A stretch of 6,605 bases of DNA from Spirochaetaceae bacterium (GCA_003170115.1 PMZS01000350.1:1-6605); one strand, 5' to 3'; shown: positions 1 to 6,500, counted from the first letter of the stretch. The notes: generated by a model not told the origin, from the sequence alone. A program made the numbers and translations.

Positions 1-775
1 TCGAGTTTCCCGCGTCGAGCCTGCCGAAATTGTCGGTGACGTGAAGATGTCGGGCCCATGGCGCGGCTTCACTCACCGCGTCGAGATACGAAAAGCCCCG
101 GTCGTGTGACGCCAGGTGGAGGTGCGCCACATCCAGGGTCATGCCGACGCTCGGATGGTTGATGGCCTCGAGCTGGCGCGCGATGGGACCGATGCGCAGC
201 CGCGCGAGGTGTCTGTCGATCTCGGAGGGCGGCAGCCCGAAGCTCCGAATGAGGCTGTGCTCCCAAAGATGCGGATCGAGGTTTTCCATGCAGATGACGA
301 TTCCGGCGTCCGCTGCAATGGGAGCAAGTTCCTTGAATGCCGCAACCTCTCTCTGTGCGCCCTCTTCCAGCTCCGGGGCCGTGAGGAGCATGGCCCGGAC
401 TCCGTTTTTCACCTCGTCGAGGGCCTGCAGGCCGCTGTGGTACACGAGCCGGGTTCCACCCATCGCCGCGCACAGCTCGATTTGGGCGCGCATGATCTTT
501 TTGCAAAGCTCGTGCCGAGGATCGTATGCGAGATTCAGACGGCCGAGGCCATGGACGCTGAAGCGCAGACCGGAGCGTCTGGTCACCTCGAGGAATTCGG
601 CAAGCTGCCGCTGCCGCAGCTCCCCGTCGAAGATCAACGGGTAAAGGCTCGGGTCGATCTCCACCAGCGGGTAGCCGAGCTGAGCCAGCCTCCCAAGGGC
701 GAGCTCCAATTGGTGGGGAGTGAACACGTTCCCCGGGGTTTTCAGACTGATGCCGATATCGCGTATATGAATCAC
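1..775 (-). CDS. Sugar phosphate isomerase/epimerase-type TIM barrel (partial, C-terminus beyond window)
   Basis: This is a conceptual minus-strand translation of 258 residues, open to the window edge. The GTG at 775-773 is chosen as start because AAGGAG (plus-strand 781-786) lies five bases upstream. The protein looks like the xylose isomerase-like / AP endonuclease 2 TIM-barrel superfamily, which holds divalent-metal sugar isomerases, epimerases and endonuclease IV. Candidate metal ligands sit at the ends of successive strands: H75 (SVHG), H113 (VYHSG), E164 (CMENLD), D215 and H218 (TLDVAHLH), and H245 with D248 (HLHVTDNFG). This His-rich pattern resembles the endonuclease IV-like branch more than the IolI branch. 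The motif expected after DNFGRLD, and roughly the last 50 residues, are missing at the edge. It is transcribed away from the iolG operon, suggesting related metabolism. The superfamily call is firm; the substrate is unknown. Confidence 0.85.
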   Translation of the reverse strand, partial: MIHIRDIGISLKTPGNVFTPHQLELALGRLAQLGYPLVEIDPSLYPLIFDGELRQRQLAEFLEVTRRSGLRFSVHGLGRLNLAYDPRHELCKKIMRAQIELCAAMGGTRLVYHSGLQALDEVKNGVRAMLLTAPELEEGAQREVAAFKELAPIAADAGIVICMENLDPHLWEHSLIRSFGLPPSEIDRHLARLRIGPIARQLEAINHPSVGMTLDVAHLHLASHDRGFSYLDAVSEAAPWARHLHVTDNFGRLDAGNS

Positions 776-780
776 GTCTG

Positions 781-786
781 CTCCTT
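781..786 (-). promoter_or_regulatory. Shine-Dalgarno site of the leftward TIM-barrel gene
   Basis: On the minus strand this reads AAGGAG, five bases before GTG at 775. It decides the start of the leftward gene, because the frame stays open further upstream without a better-placed start. Confidence 0.7.
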
Positions 787-809
787 GCCGCGGCCTCACG
801 CCCCGCTCA

Positions 810-837
810 ATTTCACAAATCCGAGTGCGCGCGTCAA
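810..837 (-). promoter_or_regulatory. Candidate sigma-70-like promoter for the leftward gene
   Basis: Minus-strand TTGACG (plus 832-837) is followed after 16 bases by TGAAAT (plus 810-815). The matches to consensus are 5 of 6 and 4 of 6. Transcription would begin near 803, giving a leader of about 28 bases with the SD site well placed. The match is moderate and could be chance. Confidence 0.35.
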
Positions 838-861
838 TGCCCATCCTTTGTGGCCTGTGAC

Positions 862-915
862 GGCGGGAGCCCCGCCTGCTCTGCTGCGGGGGACTCGCAT
901 CTGTGTGTTCCCCGC
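862..915. other. Two adjacent GC-rich hairpins between the divergent promoters
   Basis: GGCGGG (862-867) pairs with CCCGCC (871-876) across a 3-base loop. GCGGGGGA (886-893) pairs with TTCCCCGC (908-915) with one G-T pair and a 14-base loop. Neither is followed by a T-tract on either strand, so they do not look like intrinsic terminators. They lie upstream of both proposed promoters; no role can be assigned. Confidence 0.3.
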
Positions 916-941
916 CACTGTTGCCATTGGGAATTTCTGAT

Positions 942-970
942 TTGACAAAGTAATTTGCATGTGATTTAAT
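942..970 (+). promoter_or_regulatory. Sigma-70-type promoter of the isomerase-iolG operon
   Basis: A perfect -35 box TTGACA (942-947) is followed by a 17-base spacer and a -10 box TTTAAT (965-970, 5 of 6 matches). This AT-rich patch stands out in a GC-rich background. Transcription should start near 977, leaving a leader of about 48 bases before the GTG start at 1025. The -10 region is overlapped by an inverted repeat, suggesting a repressible promoter. Confidence 0.75.
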
Positions 971-978
971 GCAAATTA
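951..978. promoter_or_regulatory. Perfect inverted repeat, likely repressor operator
   Basis: TAATTTGCAT (951-960) and ATGCAAATTA (969-978) are exact reverse complements separated by 8 bases. The left arm lies in the promoter spacer; the right arm covers the end of the -10 box and the expected start of transcription. A dimeric regulator bound here would block RNA polymerase, so negative control of the rightward operon is the simplest reading. The family of regulator cannot be told from the site, and no regulator gene is in the window. Confidence 0.65.
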
Positions 979-1008
979 AGCCAATACACAAGGTTAAATT
1001 CATTTGAA

Positions 1009-1015
1009 AAGGAGG
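1009..1015 (+). promoter_or_regulatory. Shine-Dalgarno site deciding the GTG start at 1025
   Basis: AAGGAGG lies nine bases before GTG at 1025. A longer reading from TTG at 1004 would translate this SD as Lys-Arg-Arg-Arg codons and would itself have only a weak AAGG (990-993) upstream. The GTG start is therefore preferred. Confidence 0.7.
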
Positions 1016-1024
1016 CGGAAACTG

Positions 1025-1837
1025 GTGAGCATTTCGCTCGGACTCCACGGTGCCACGATTCCTCAGGCAGGTTTCATACAAGGGCTTCACGAGGCCGCAT
1101 CGGCTGGTTTCTCCGCGTACGAGCCGGAGGTTGTCCGCGTTGCTGCGTGCACGCCCACGCAGATTGTCGAAGCGCTGGCCGTCCAAAAGAGATGCGGCCT
1201 GGCACTGTTGCCCTTGAACGAGATAGAGGCTTTCGGTGACCTTACGATCGAGCGCGCCCGGGAGATATTCACTCTCGCCCAGCGCCTTTCGATCAGGGCA
1301 GTCACGGTGTGTCCCGTGGCCACGAAAGGGCCCCTCTCCACTGAAGAGGGAGTTGCGGCGTTGAGACGCTTTGGGGAGGAGGCCGCGGCTTTCCAGATCA
1401 CCCTCTTCCTGGAGATGATGTGCTTCCCCGGACGACCTTTTAACACCTTCGAGGGCTCGCTGCGCCTGGCCGAGAGATCAGGGATGAAGCTCGTCCTCGA
1501 TACCTTTCACTACATCGTTGCGGGGGCGACGCCGGAGCAGATCCGCCGCCTCCCCGCCGAGCTGATCGGTGTAGTCCATATCACCGATGCCCTGACCGAT
1601 GGAAAGCAATTCAAGGACCTCGTCGATGCCGACCGGGTGCTTCCGGGCGAAGGGGGGCTGCCCATGGTGGAGACAATGGACGCGATCCGTCAGACCGGCT
1701 ATCGGGGCGGGATGTCCGTGGAGGTGTTCCATCCCAAGTACGGCCAGCAGCCGGTTGCGGAGGTCGCGCGCGAAGCCCATCGAAGGGCGGCATCGCTCCT
1801 TCGGGCGTCCGGCTGGATCAAAGAGGAGACGCCATGA
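1025..1837 (+). CDS. Sugar phosphate isomerase/epimerase (IolI/IolE-like TIM barrel)
   Basis: A 270-residue protein, full length for the xylose isomerase-like TIM-barrel family. The metal site typical of IolI-type isomerases can be read off: E130 (FLEMM), D159 with H162 (LVLDTFHY), H185 (VVHITDA) and E233 (SVEVFHP). The loop R204-VLPGEG is the usual family signature preceding the last strand. These enzymes interconvert keto-sugars, keto-inositols or hydroxypyruvate-type substrates using a divalent metal, in the cytoplasm; no signal peptide is seen. The TGA stop overlaps the ATG of the following dehydrogenase gene (ATGA at 1834-1837), indicating translational coupling and a shared pathway. The start was taken at GTG 1025 on SD grounds; TTG 1004 would add seven residues. 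Family is near certain; 2-keto-myo-inositol isomerase is a reasonable guess but not shown. Confidence 0.9.
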   Translation: MSISLGLHGATIPQAGFIQGLHEAASAGFSAYEPEVVRVAACTPTQIVEALAVQKRCGLALLPLNEIEAFGDLTIERAREIFTLAQRLSIRAVTVCPVATKGPLSTEEGVAALRRFGEEAAAFQITLFLEMMCFPGRPFNTFEGSLRLAERSGMKLVLDTFHYIVAGATPEQIRRLPAELIGVVHITDALTDGKQFKDLVDADRVLPGEGGLPMVETMDAIRQTGYRGGMSVEVFHPKYGQQPVAEVAREAHRRAASLLRASGWIKEETP

Positions 1838-2835
1838 GGAGAGTCAAGCTCGGCATCATCGGGGTCGGCGAGATCGGCACCGTCCATGCGACAAATATCG
1901 TGCGGGATGTTCCCGGCGCGGAGCTCACGGCCGTTGCCGACCTTCGGGTCGAAAAAGCTCGCGAGTGCGCCCGGTCCCTCGGGGTGACGAAGTTCTACGC
2001 CCGAACGGAGGAGCTTCTTGCGGATCGCGATGTCGAGGCGGTTCTCATCTGCACGACGCCGGAGAGCCATGCGCAGATCCTCATCGCGGCAGCGGCCGCG
2101 GGAAAGAACATCTTCTGCGAGAAACCTCTCGGATTGGAGCCGGTTGAGGCGGAGAAAGCGCTGGCACGCGTGGAAGCCGCGGGCGTCCTGCTGCAGGTAG
2201 GCTTCAACCGCAGGTTCGACGCGAGCTTCAAGCGCATCAAGGAGCACATCGACGCGGGAAAGCTCGGCACACCGCACAGCGTTCACATCATCAGCAGGGA
2301 CCCCGAGCCCCCCGGCAAGGAATACTATCTTCTCTCCGGCGGGATCCTCCTGGACATGACGATTCACGACTTCGACATGGCACGTCACCTCATCGGCGAC
2401 GAGGTCGTCGAGGTCTACGTCGCGGGGTCGACCCTCATCGCCCCGTGGCTCGCGGAGCACGGCGACGCCGACACCCTCGCGGTTATCCTCAAGTTCTCGC
2501 GCGGGGCTGTCGGGATCATCTCGAACTCGTGCAAGGCGGTCTTCGGGTACGACCAGCGGGTCGAGGTTTTCGGTGAACGGGGAATGGTCTCTGCAACCAA
2601 TCCTCTTCCCGACACGACGATAATCGTGAATGGGGAGGGGCATCGCACACCGCCCCTGTTCCATTTCTTCACCGAACGCTACCGCGCCTCCTACGCCGAG
2701 GAGCTCCGCTCCTTCGTGGATTCCGTGGCGAACGGCACAAAGCCCGTGGTCACGGGGCGCGATGGCCTCATCGGGATCCAGATCGCGACGGCCGCGCGCA
2801 CGTCCCTGCGAACGGGATCGCCCGTGAGGCTGTAG
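1834..2835 (+). CDS. iolG: Inositol 2-dehydrogenase-type Gfo/Idh/MocA oxidoreductase
   Basis: A 333-residue NAD(P)-dependent dehydrogenase. The N-terminal Rossmann fold carries GVGEIG (10-15), with D36 at the end of the second strand favouring NAD over NADP. The family lysine motif is CEKPL (K97), and the catalytic pair lies in DMTIHDFDMARHL (D174, H178). The stretches VGFNRRFD (122-129), SRDPEPP (154-160), SGGILLDMTIHDFDMA and the later GYDQRVEVFG resemble known inositol 2-dehydrogenases such as rhizobial IdhA more than other branches of the family. The likely reaction is oxidation of myo-inositol, or a related polyol, to the 2-keto form in the cytoplasm. The start is ATG at 1834, within the stop of the isomerase gene, with AGAGGAGA (1822-1829) upstream. 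Family certain; exact substrate likely inositol-like but unproven, since scyllo-inositol and sugar dehydrogenases share these motifs. Confidence 0.87.
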   Translation: MRRVKLGIIGVGEIGTVHATNIVRDVPGAELTAVADLRVEKARECARSLGVTKFYARTEELLADRDVEAVLICTTPESHAQILIAAAAAGKNIFCEKPLGLEPVEAEKALARVEAAGVLLQVGFNRRFDASFKRIKEHIDAGKLGTPHSVHIISRDPEPPGKEYYLLSGGILLDMTIHDFDMARHLIGDEVVEVYVAGSTLIAPWLAEHGDADTLAVILKFSRGAVGIISNSCKAVFGYDQRVEVFGERGMVSATNPLPDTTIIVNGEGHRTPPLFHFFTERYRASYAEELRSFVDSVANGTKPVVTGRDGLIGIQIATAARTSLRTGSPVRL

Positions 2836-2842
2836 ACAAGGA

Positions 2843-3556
2843 ATGCACCTCTATCTGATCCGCCATGCGGATCCCGACTATGCCCACGACACGCTGACGC
2901 CGCAGGGCTTCAAGGAGGCTCGCGCTCTTGCCAGGAGAATGGCCGCCGTCGGGTTGACCCATCTCTATTCATCCCCGCTCCCGCGGGCCCTGCTCACCGC
3001 GCAGGCGGTTACGCATCTCGCCCCCGTGCCCATCGTTCAGGAAGACTGGCTCGTCGAGCCCGCATACCTGACCGTGGCCCAGGACGGGGACAGCTACAAG
3101 ATGTGGGACATTTTCGGCGAAAATGTGCGGTCTCGGGAGGCGCCGCCGACGCAGGAGACCTGGAATCGCGTGTCGCCATTCGATGCTCCCGAGGTGAGCG
3201 AGATGTGGCGGGGGTTCCGCCGGCAGGCGGATGAGCTTCTGGCGCGCCATGGATACGCGCGGGAGGGGTGCCGCTACCGAATTCGCCAGGGGAACCGCGA
3301 CAGAATAGCCCTTGTCGCGCACAACGGGACATTCCTTTTGTTCCTCGCCCATCTGCTCGAGCTCCCTCTTTCCCTTGTGTGGTGCGGGTTCTACGCGTGG
3401 CCCGCGTCAGTGACGGTTTTCTTCTTCGAAGAGCATTCCGATACATGGGCGGTGCCTCGGGCCCTGCACGTTGCAGACATTTCCCACCTCTATGCGGCCA
3501 AGCTCGACCCTCAGCCTCGGGCGTTCGGAAGCGGCCACTATGAGCCGTTTTTGTAG
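2843..3556 (+). CDS. Histidine phosphatase superfamily protein
   Basis: A 237-residue protein of the branch-1 histidine phosphatase (phosphoglycerate mutase-like) superfamily. The phosphate pocket is visible: RHADPDY at 7-13, with H8 the nucleophile that becomes phosphorylated; R48 in SSPLPRALLTA; a candidate acid E72 in WLVEP; and the second histidine H160 in LVAHNG. The middle section (80-125) replaces the usual short cap and likely shapes substrate binding. It is cytoplasmic, with no signal peptide. The gene begins seven bases after the iolG stop, so it belongs to the same operon. AAGGA abuts the ATG directly, a poorly spaced SD, so initiation may depend on coupling. It probably hydrolyses a phosphorylated metabolite of the pathway; mutase activity is less likely because the mutase-specific residues are not evident. 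The substrate is unknown. Confidence 0.88.
   Translation: MHLYLIRHADPDYAHDTLTPQGFKEARALARRMAAVGLTHLYSSPLPRALLTAQAVTHLAPVPIVQEDWLVEPAYLTVAQDGDSYKMWDIFGENVRSREAPPTQETWNRVSPFDAPEVSEMWRGFRRQADELLARHGYAREGCRYRIRQGNRDRIALVAHNGTFLLFLAHLLELPLSLVWCGFYAWPASVTVFFFEEHSDTWAVPRALHVADISHLYAAKLDPQPRAFGSGHYEPFL
3529..3552 (+). terminator. Weak hairpin with T-tract at the end of the phosphatase gene
   Basis: AAGCGGC (3529-3535) can pair with GCCGTTT (3544-3550) around an 8-base loop, with one G-T pair, and runs into TTTTT (3548-3552). Only four pairs are strong and the T-tract is partly used in the stem. It may be a leaky terminator or attenuator upstream of the large membrane gene, or just codon-driven chance. 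Confidence 0.25.
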
Positions 3557-3586
3557 GATGATCCTGTGCCTGAGGAGAACGTGGCT

Positions 3587-3649
3587 ATGACATCCGCACC
3601 GAAGTCGCGCCTGCAGCGCCGGCGAGGCGGGGCTCGTATCACGGAATAG
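3587..3649 (+). CDS. 20-codon small ORF upstream of, and in frame with, the PHP-membrane gene
   Basis: ATG at 3587 is preceded by GAGGAGAA (3572-3579), seven bases away, the best SD in this part of the window. The product would be MTSAPKSRLQRRRGGARITE, basic with five arginines, ending at TAG 3647-3649. The frame is the same as the large downstream ORF: after the TAG come only AGA (3650-3652) and TTG (3653-3655) before ATG 3656. The large gene has no comparable SD of its own. Possible readings are a leader peptide that couples or reinitiates translation into the large gene, or the true N-terminus of that gene interrupted by one amber codon (mutation, sequencing error, or read-through). No homology can be claimed for so short a peptide. 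Confidence 0.4.
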   Translation: MTSAPKSRLQRRRGGARITE

Positions 3650-3655
3650 AGATTG

Positions 3656-6484
3656 ATGGCCAGCACGCTCGCTGCTCTGTACAACAGAATCGTCAATTTG
3701 TTGAGCTTCAGCACCGAATATCAGAAGCTGCGCAGGCTCCTGAATGCCCGCATCGACAACCCGTCCTCCAGAGAGGAGCTTCCCCCCTCCCACCCGGCGG
3801 GCTTCGTGAGGGAGCTGAAAAAGCGAAGGATCTCCATCGTCGAGGCGTACCTCCTCATCATTCGCGATCTCGAATCGGAGCACCACAAGGAGCGGATTCA
3901 TGCGCTGAGGCTCCTCGAGGAGGAGATGTTTCACTCGAAAAATCTCACGATGCCGCTCAACACCGCGCGCGTGCAGCTCTCGCTGATGAAAGAAGCGATC
4001 AAGAGCAGGGACAACAAACGGCGTCAGCTGGAGCTGCTCCACGATTTCACCGTCTCCTCATACGGCCAGCCCTCGGTCATACGTGCCTGCCTTGCCCAGC
4101 TCGGCATCATCGAGCTGCCCGAGACCGGCGCGCGCCTCGCGGACATGGACATGGGGTGGGACTTCCACGTCCACGACAATTCCTCCTACGGCCGCAAGAC
4201 CTCCTCCCAGCTGGTGATCGATGCCTTCATCAAAGGAATCTCCGAGATCACGGTTGCGTTCAATCAGCTCAACACCTTCGGCAACATCGAGGAGGTGCTC
4301 GCGGCCGGGGAGATTCTCGGCGTGCGGATCAACCTTGGCGTGGAGTTCAGCGTGCTCACGCAAGGCCACCGCTTCCACTTCATGTTCCTGCTCCCGCCCA
4401 TCCGCACGAGCGTCGAGCTCGCGTCCTTCTCCGAGCGTCATGGACGGAATCTGCACACCTTCATCGCCGGCCTGAACAAGAACCAGGAAAGCCGCATCGC
4501 CTCCATCCACGCACTCATCGACAATTTCAACTCCGTCTATCTGCCGGCTCTCAACGTCGGCTACGACCTGGAGAGCATGTACGCCCTTGCTGCGCTGGAC
4601 CTCGACGCGATTGAAGAGATCGTCCCGATGGAAAGCCTCAACCGAATGTATCTGGGGGAGCTGCTGTATTCCCGCTGGAAGCCGGTGCTGCTGAAGAGGG
4701 TCCTCCTGGCAAAGAGCAAGCTCAATCGCGCGCGGGTCGAGCTGGATCACGGCCGCATTTCGACGTGGGACTACACCAACATTGATTCGCGGTATCAGAG
4801 CCTCCGGGAGACCTATACCCAGCTTAATCCCGAGGTGCTCCGTGCGCACTACTTCGGGGCGCCGCAGCTTTCCGAGTATCCGACGGTTTTCAAGGACATG
4901 GAGGCCGTCTGCGGACCTCTGAAGGCCGCGGGCGGGGGGATCAAGATCCTTCACCCGCTCGAGCACGGCCTCGATGCGGCCTACAATGTCATCCTGGCCA
5001 ATGCGCGTTGGATCGATTTCGTTGAAGTCTACAACATGTACGACAGCGTCAACCGCTCAGTCGACGATATCCTGCGCTTTGCCCGGTTCATAAATATCCT
5101 CAACAGCGGGCGACCCGACCTGGTCCGGCCCTTTCTCGCCGGCCACGATCTCGGTTTCGCGGATGCCGATCTCGCGCGCATCGTCTCTTCCATTGGTGCG
5201 CGGCCGCTCGCACCCGTCTGCGGCAGCGACTCGACCGGGAAGAGCAGCACGATCCCCGGCATGGGCTTCATTTTCGCATCCTGCGTGCCGCGCCGGCGTC
5301 GGCAGCGGTATCTGGAAAAGCATTTCGCGCTGCCGGAATTCGTCTCGCGGATCATTGCCGGCAAAGGGGCTTTCATCAGTCCTGAAGCCGAGGCGGGGCC
5401 TGACGATCCCCTCATCAGCATGGGCAAAACGACCCATTTCATTCCGAACAAGATCGGTGATGAGAATCACCTGACTCCCATTCCTCTGGGCCGCGCCTTG
5501 AGTTATTTGAACCCTCTTCTGCGCAACGCCCTCTATGTCGCAGCGGGATTCCTCATCGCCTCCGCCACGATCGGATGGAAGTATGCCCTGTTGTGGTTCG
5601 GCATCACGGGGCTGCGTCACGTCACCGTCGATCTGCTCGCCCGCCGCGGCTCGCAGGTGAGGGAATGGAGCCTGCGGGAAATAGATTTCCGCAACATCGC
5701 CCGGTCACTCTTCTGGACGGGCCTGTCGGTTCCGCTGCTTGCCTTTGTGAAGTCGGAGTTCGACCTTCTCTGGCCGCTTCAGAAAATCGGGCCTTCCTAC
5801 CAATTCGCCAAGTTCTTCATTATCGCATTCGTCAACGGGCTGTACTTGATCACGCACAACATGTTCAGGGGGTTCGAGAGGGGGGTGACGGCCGCCAATT
5901 TCTTCCGCGCGATCCTGTCATGGCCTTTCGCGAGCCTTTTTGCCCCTCTTGGGGACCTGCTCTTCATCCCCGCCATTGTGCAGTCCAAGATCTGGTCGGA
6001 TGTCGTCGGCGGCCTGATTGAAGGGGCGGGCAAGTTCATCCGATCCGTGGGGCTCACGCGGCGCGATCTCTCCGACCTGATCCCGCTGTCGTGCGCGGCT
6101 GACGAGACGGTGCGGGCAACGGCGATCCTCGACCTGCTCTACATTTTCGGGCGCGAGACCCGGGCGCGCAACTCAATGCGCGAAATCTTCTTCGGAAAAC
6201 GGAACAGCATCGAACGGATCGGCGACATGCTCAAGAAGCGAAAGCCCCAGCCCGCCTTGCGATACGAGCAGTATCTCAGCCTCGTCGGCTGGTTCAATCA
6301 CGTGAGCAACTACCACAAGCTCTGCGATTTCGCGATCGCCCATTACGACCAGGAGTGGACCCTCATGCTGATCGATCTCATCGCGCGTGAGTTTTTCCGG
6401 TTTGGCGAATGGTTGTCCCGCGAAGGGCAAGCCGCGCCGCGCGGAGAAAACGCGGGGGCGGGCAACATGTCTACTTTGCCCTGA
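3656..6484 (+). CDS. Large PHP-like domain membrane protein of unknown function
   Basis: A 942-residue protein from ATG 3656 (TTG 3653 would add one residue). Residues 1-150 look helical and charged. Residues 167-245 match the start of a PHP metallohydrolase domain: DFHVHDNSSYGRKT (HxH at 171 and 173), LGVEFS (E230) and RFHFMFL (H241). A helical insert spans about 250-400. The second half of the PHP fold follows, with ILHPLEHG (H433, like the AHP motif), VEVYN (E457) and GSDS (D525). Two usual ligand positions are altered: the TDH motif is VAFNQ (200-204), and the histidine expected after GSD-S is T527. Hydrophobic segments near 624-658, 684-698, 716-734 and 748-775 form a membrane module. 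Residues about 776-942 are a soluble, mostly helical tail ending in a Gly/Ala-rich stretch. PHP domains hydrolyse phosphoesters; whether this one is active is open. It likely shares the operon of the histidine phosphatase. Confidence 0.88.
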   Translation: MASTLAALYNRIVNLLSFSTEYQKLRRLLNARIDNPSSREELPPSHPAGFVRELKKRRISIVEAYLLIIRDLESEHHKERIHALRLLEEEMFHSKNLTMPLNTARVQLSLMKEAIKSRDNKRRQLELLHDFTVSSYGQPSVIRACLAQLGIIELPETGARLADMDMGWDFHVHDNSSYGRKTSSQLVIDAFIKGISEITVAFNQLNTFGNIEEVLAAGEILGVRINLGVEFSVLTQGHRFHFMFLLPPIRTSVELASFSERHGRNLHTFIAGLNKNQESRIASIHALIDNFNSVYLPALNVGYDLESMYALAALDLDAIEEIVPMESLNRMYLGELLYSRWKPVLLKRVLLAKSKLNRARVELDHGRISTWDYTNIDSRYQSLRETYTQLNPEVLRAHYFGAPQLSEYPTVFKDMEAVCGPLKAAGGGIKILHPLEHGLDAAYNVILANARWIDFVEVYNMYDSVNRSVDDILRFARFINILNSGRPDLVRPFLAGHDLGFADADLARIVSSIGARPLAPVCGSDSTGKSSTIPGMGFIFASCVPRRRRQRYLEKHFALPEFVSRIIAGKGAFISPEAEAGPDDPLISMGKTTHFIPNKIGDENHLTPIPLGRALSYLNPLLRNALYVAAGFLIASATIGWKYALLWFGITGLRHVTVDLLARRGSQVREWSLREIDFRNIARSLFWTGLSVPLLAFVKSEFDLLWPLQKIGPSYQFAKFFIIAFVNGLYLITHNMFRGFERGVTAANFFRAILSWPFASLFAPLGDLLFIPAIVQSKIWSDVVGGLIEGAGKFIRSVGLTRRDLSDLIPLSCAADETVRATAILDLLYIFGRETRARNSMREIFFGKRNSIERIGDMLKKRKPQPALRYEQYLSLVGWFNHVSNYHKLCDFAIAHYDQEWTLMLIDLIAREFFRFGEWLSREGQAAPRGENAGAGNMSTLP

Positions 6485-6500
6485 GTGGCATAGTGGCCGC

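Noticed and set aside
116..940. A 274-codon plus-strand open frame over the left part of the window
   Set aside because: It lies antisense to the TIM-barrel gene read from 775 to 1, which shows coherent metal-site motifs and an SD. The plus-strand product has no recognisable motif and is the usual GC-rich shadow.
942..978. Promoter for the leftward gene inside the inverted repeat region
   Set aside because: Minus-strand hexamers here (TTGTGT, 17 bases, TAAATC) match consensus poorly and would give a leader of about 180 bases. The pair at 810-837 is better placed.
1699..2664. A 321-codon minus-strand open frame
   Set aside because: It is antisense to the iolG-type gene, whose motifs are unmistakable. 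The antisense product is rich in Arg and Asp with no family features.
3558..3590. Ten-codon ORF starting ATG at 3558
   Set aside because: It has no SD of its own at proper spacing and overlaps the SD and start of the better supported 20-codon ORF.
4058..4966. A 302-codon minus-strand open frame within the PHP-membrane gene
   Set aside because: It is a shadow of the plus-strand gene, which carries PHP motifs across the same stretch; there is no SD or domain support on the minus strand.
5222..5245. Walker A-like match GSDSTGKS (residues 523-530) in the large protein
   Set aside because: It fits GxxxxGK[ST], but it coincides with the GSD motif expected at the end of a PHP domain. No Walker B or nucleotide-binding fold follows; the next region leads into membrane segments. 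Most likely chance.
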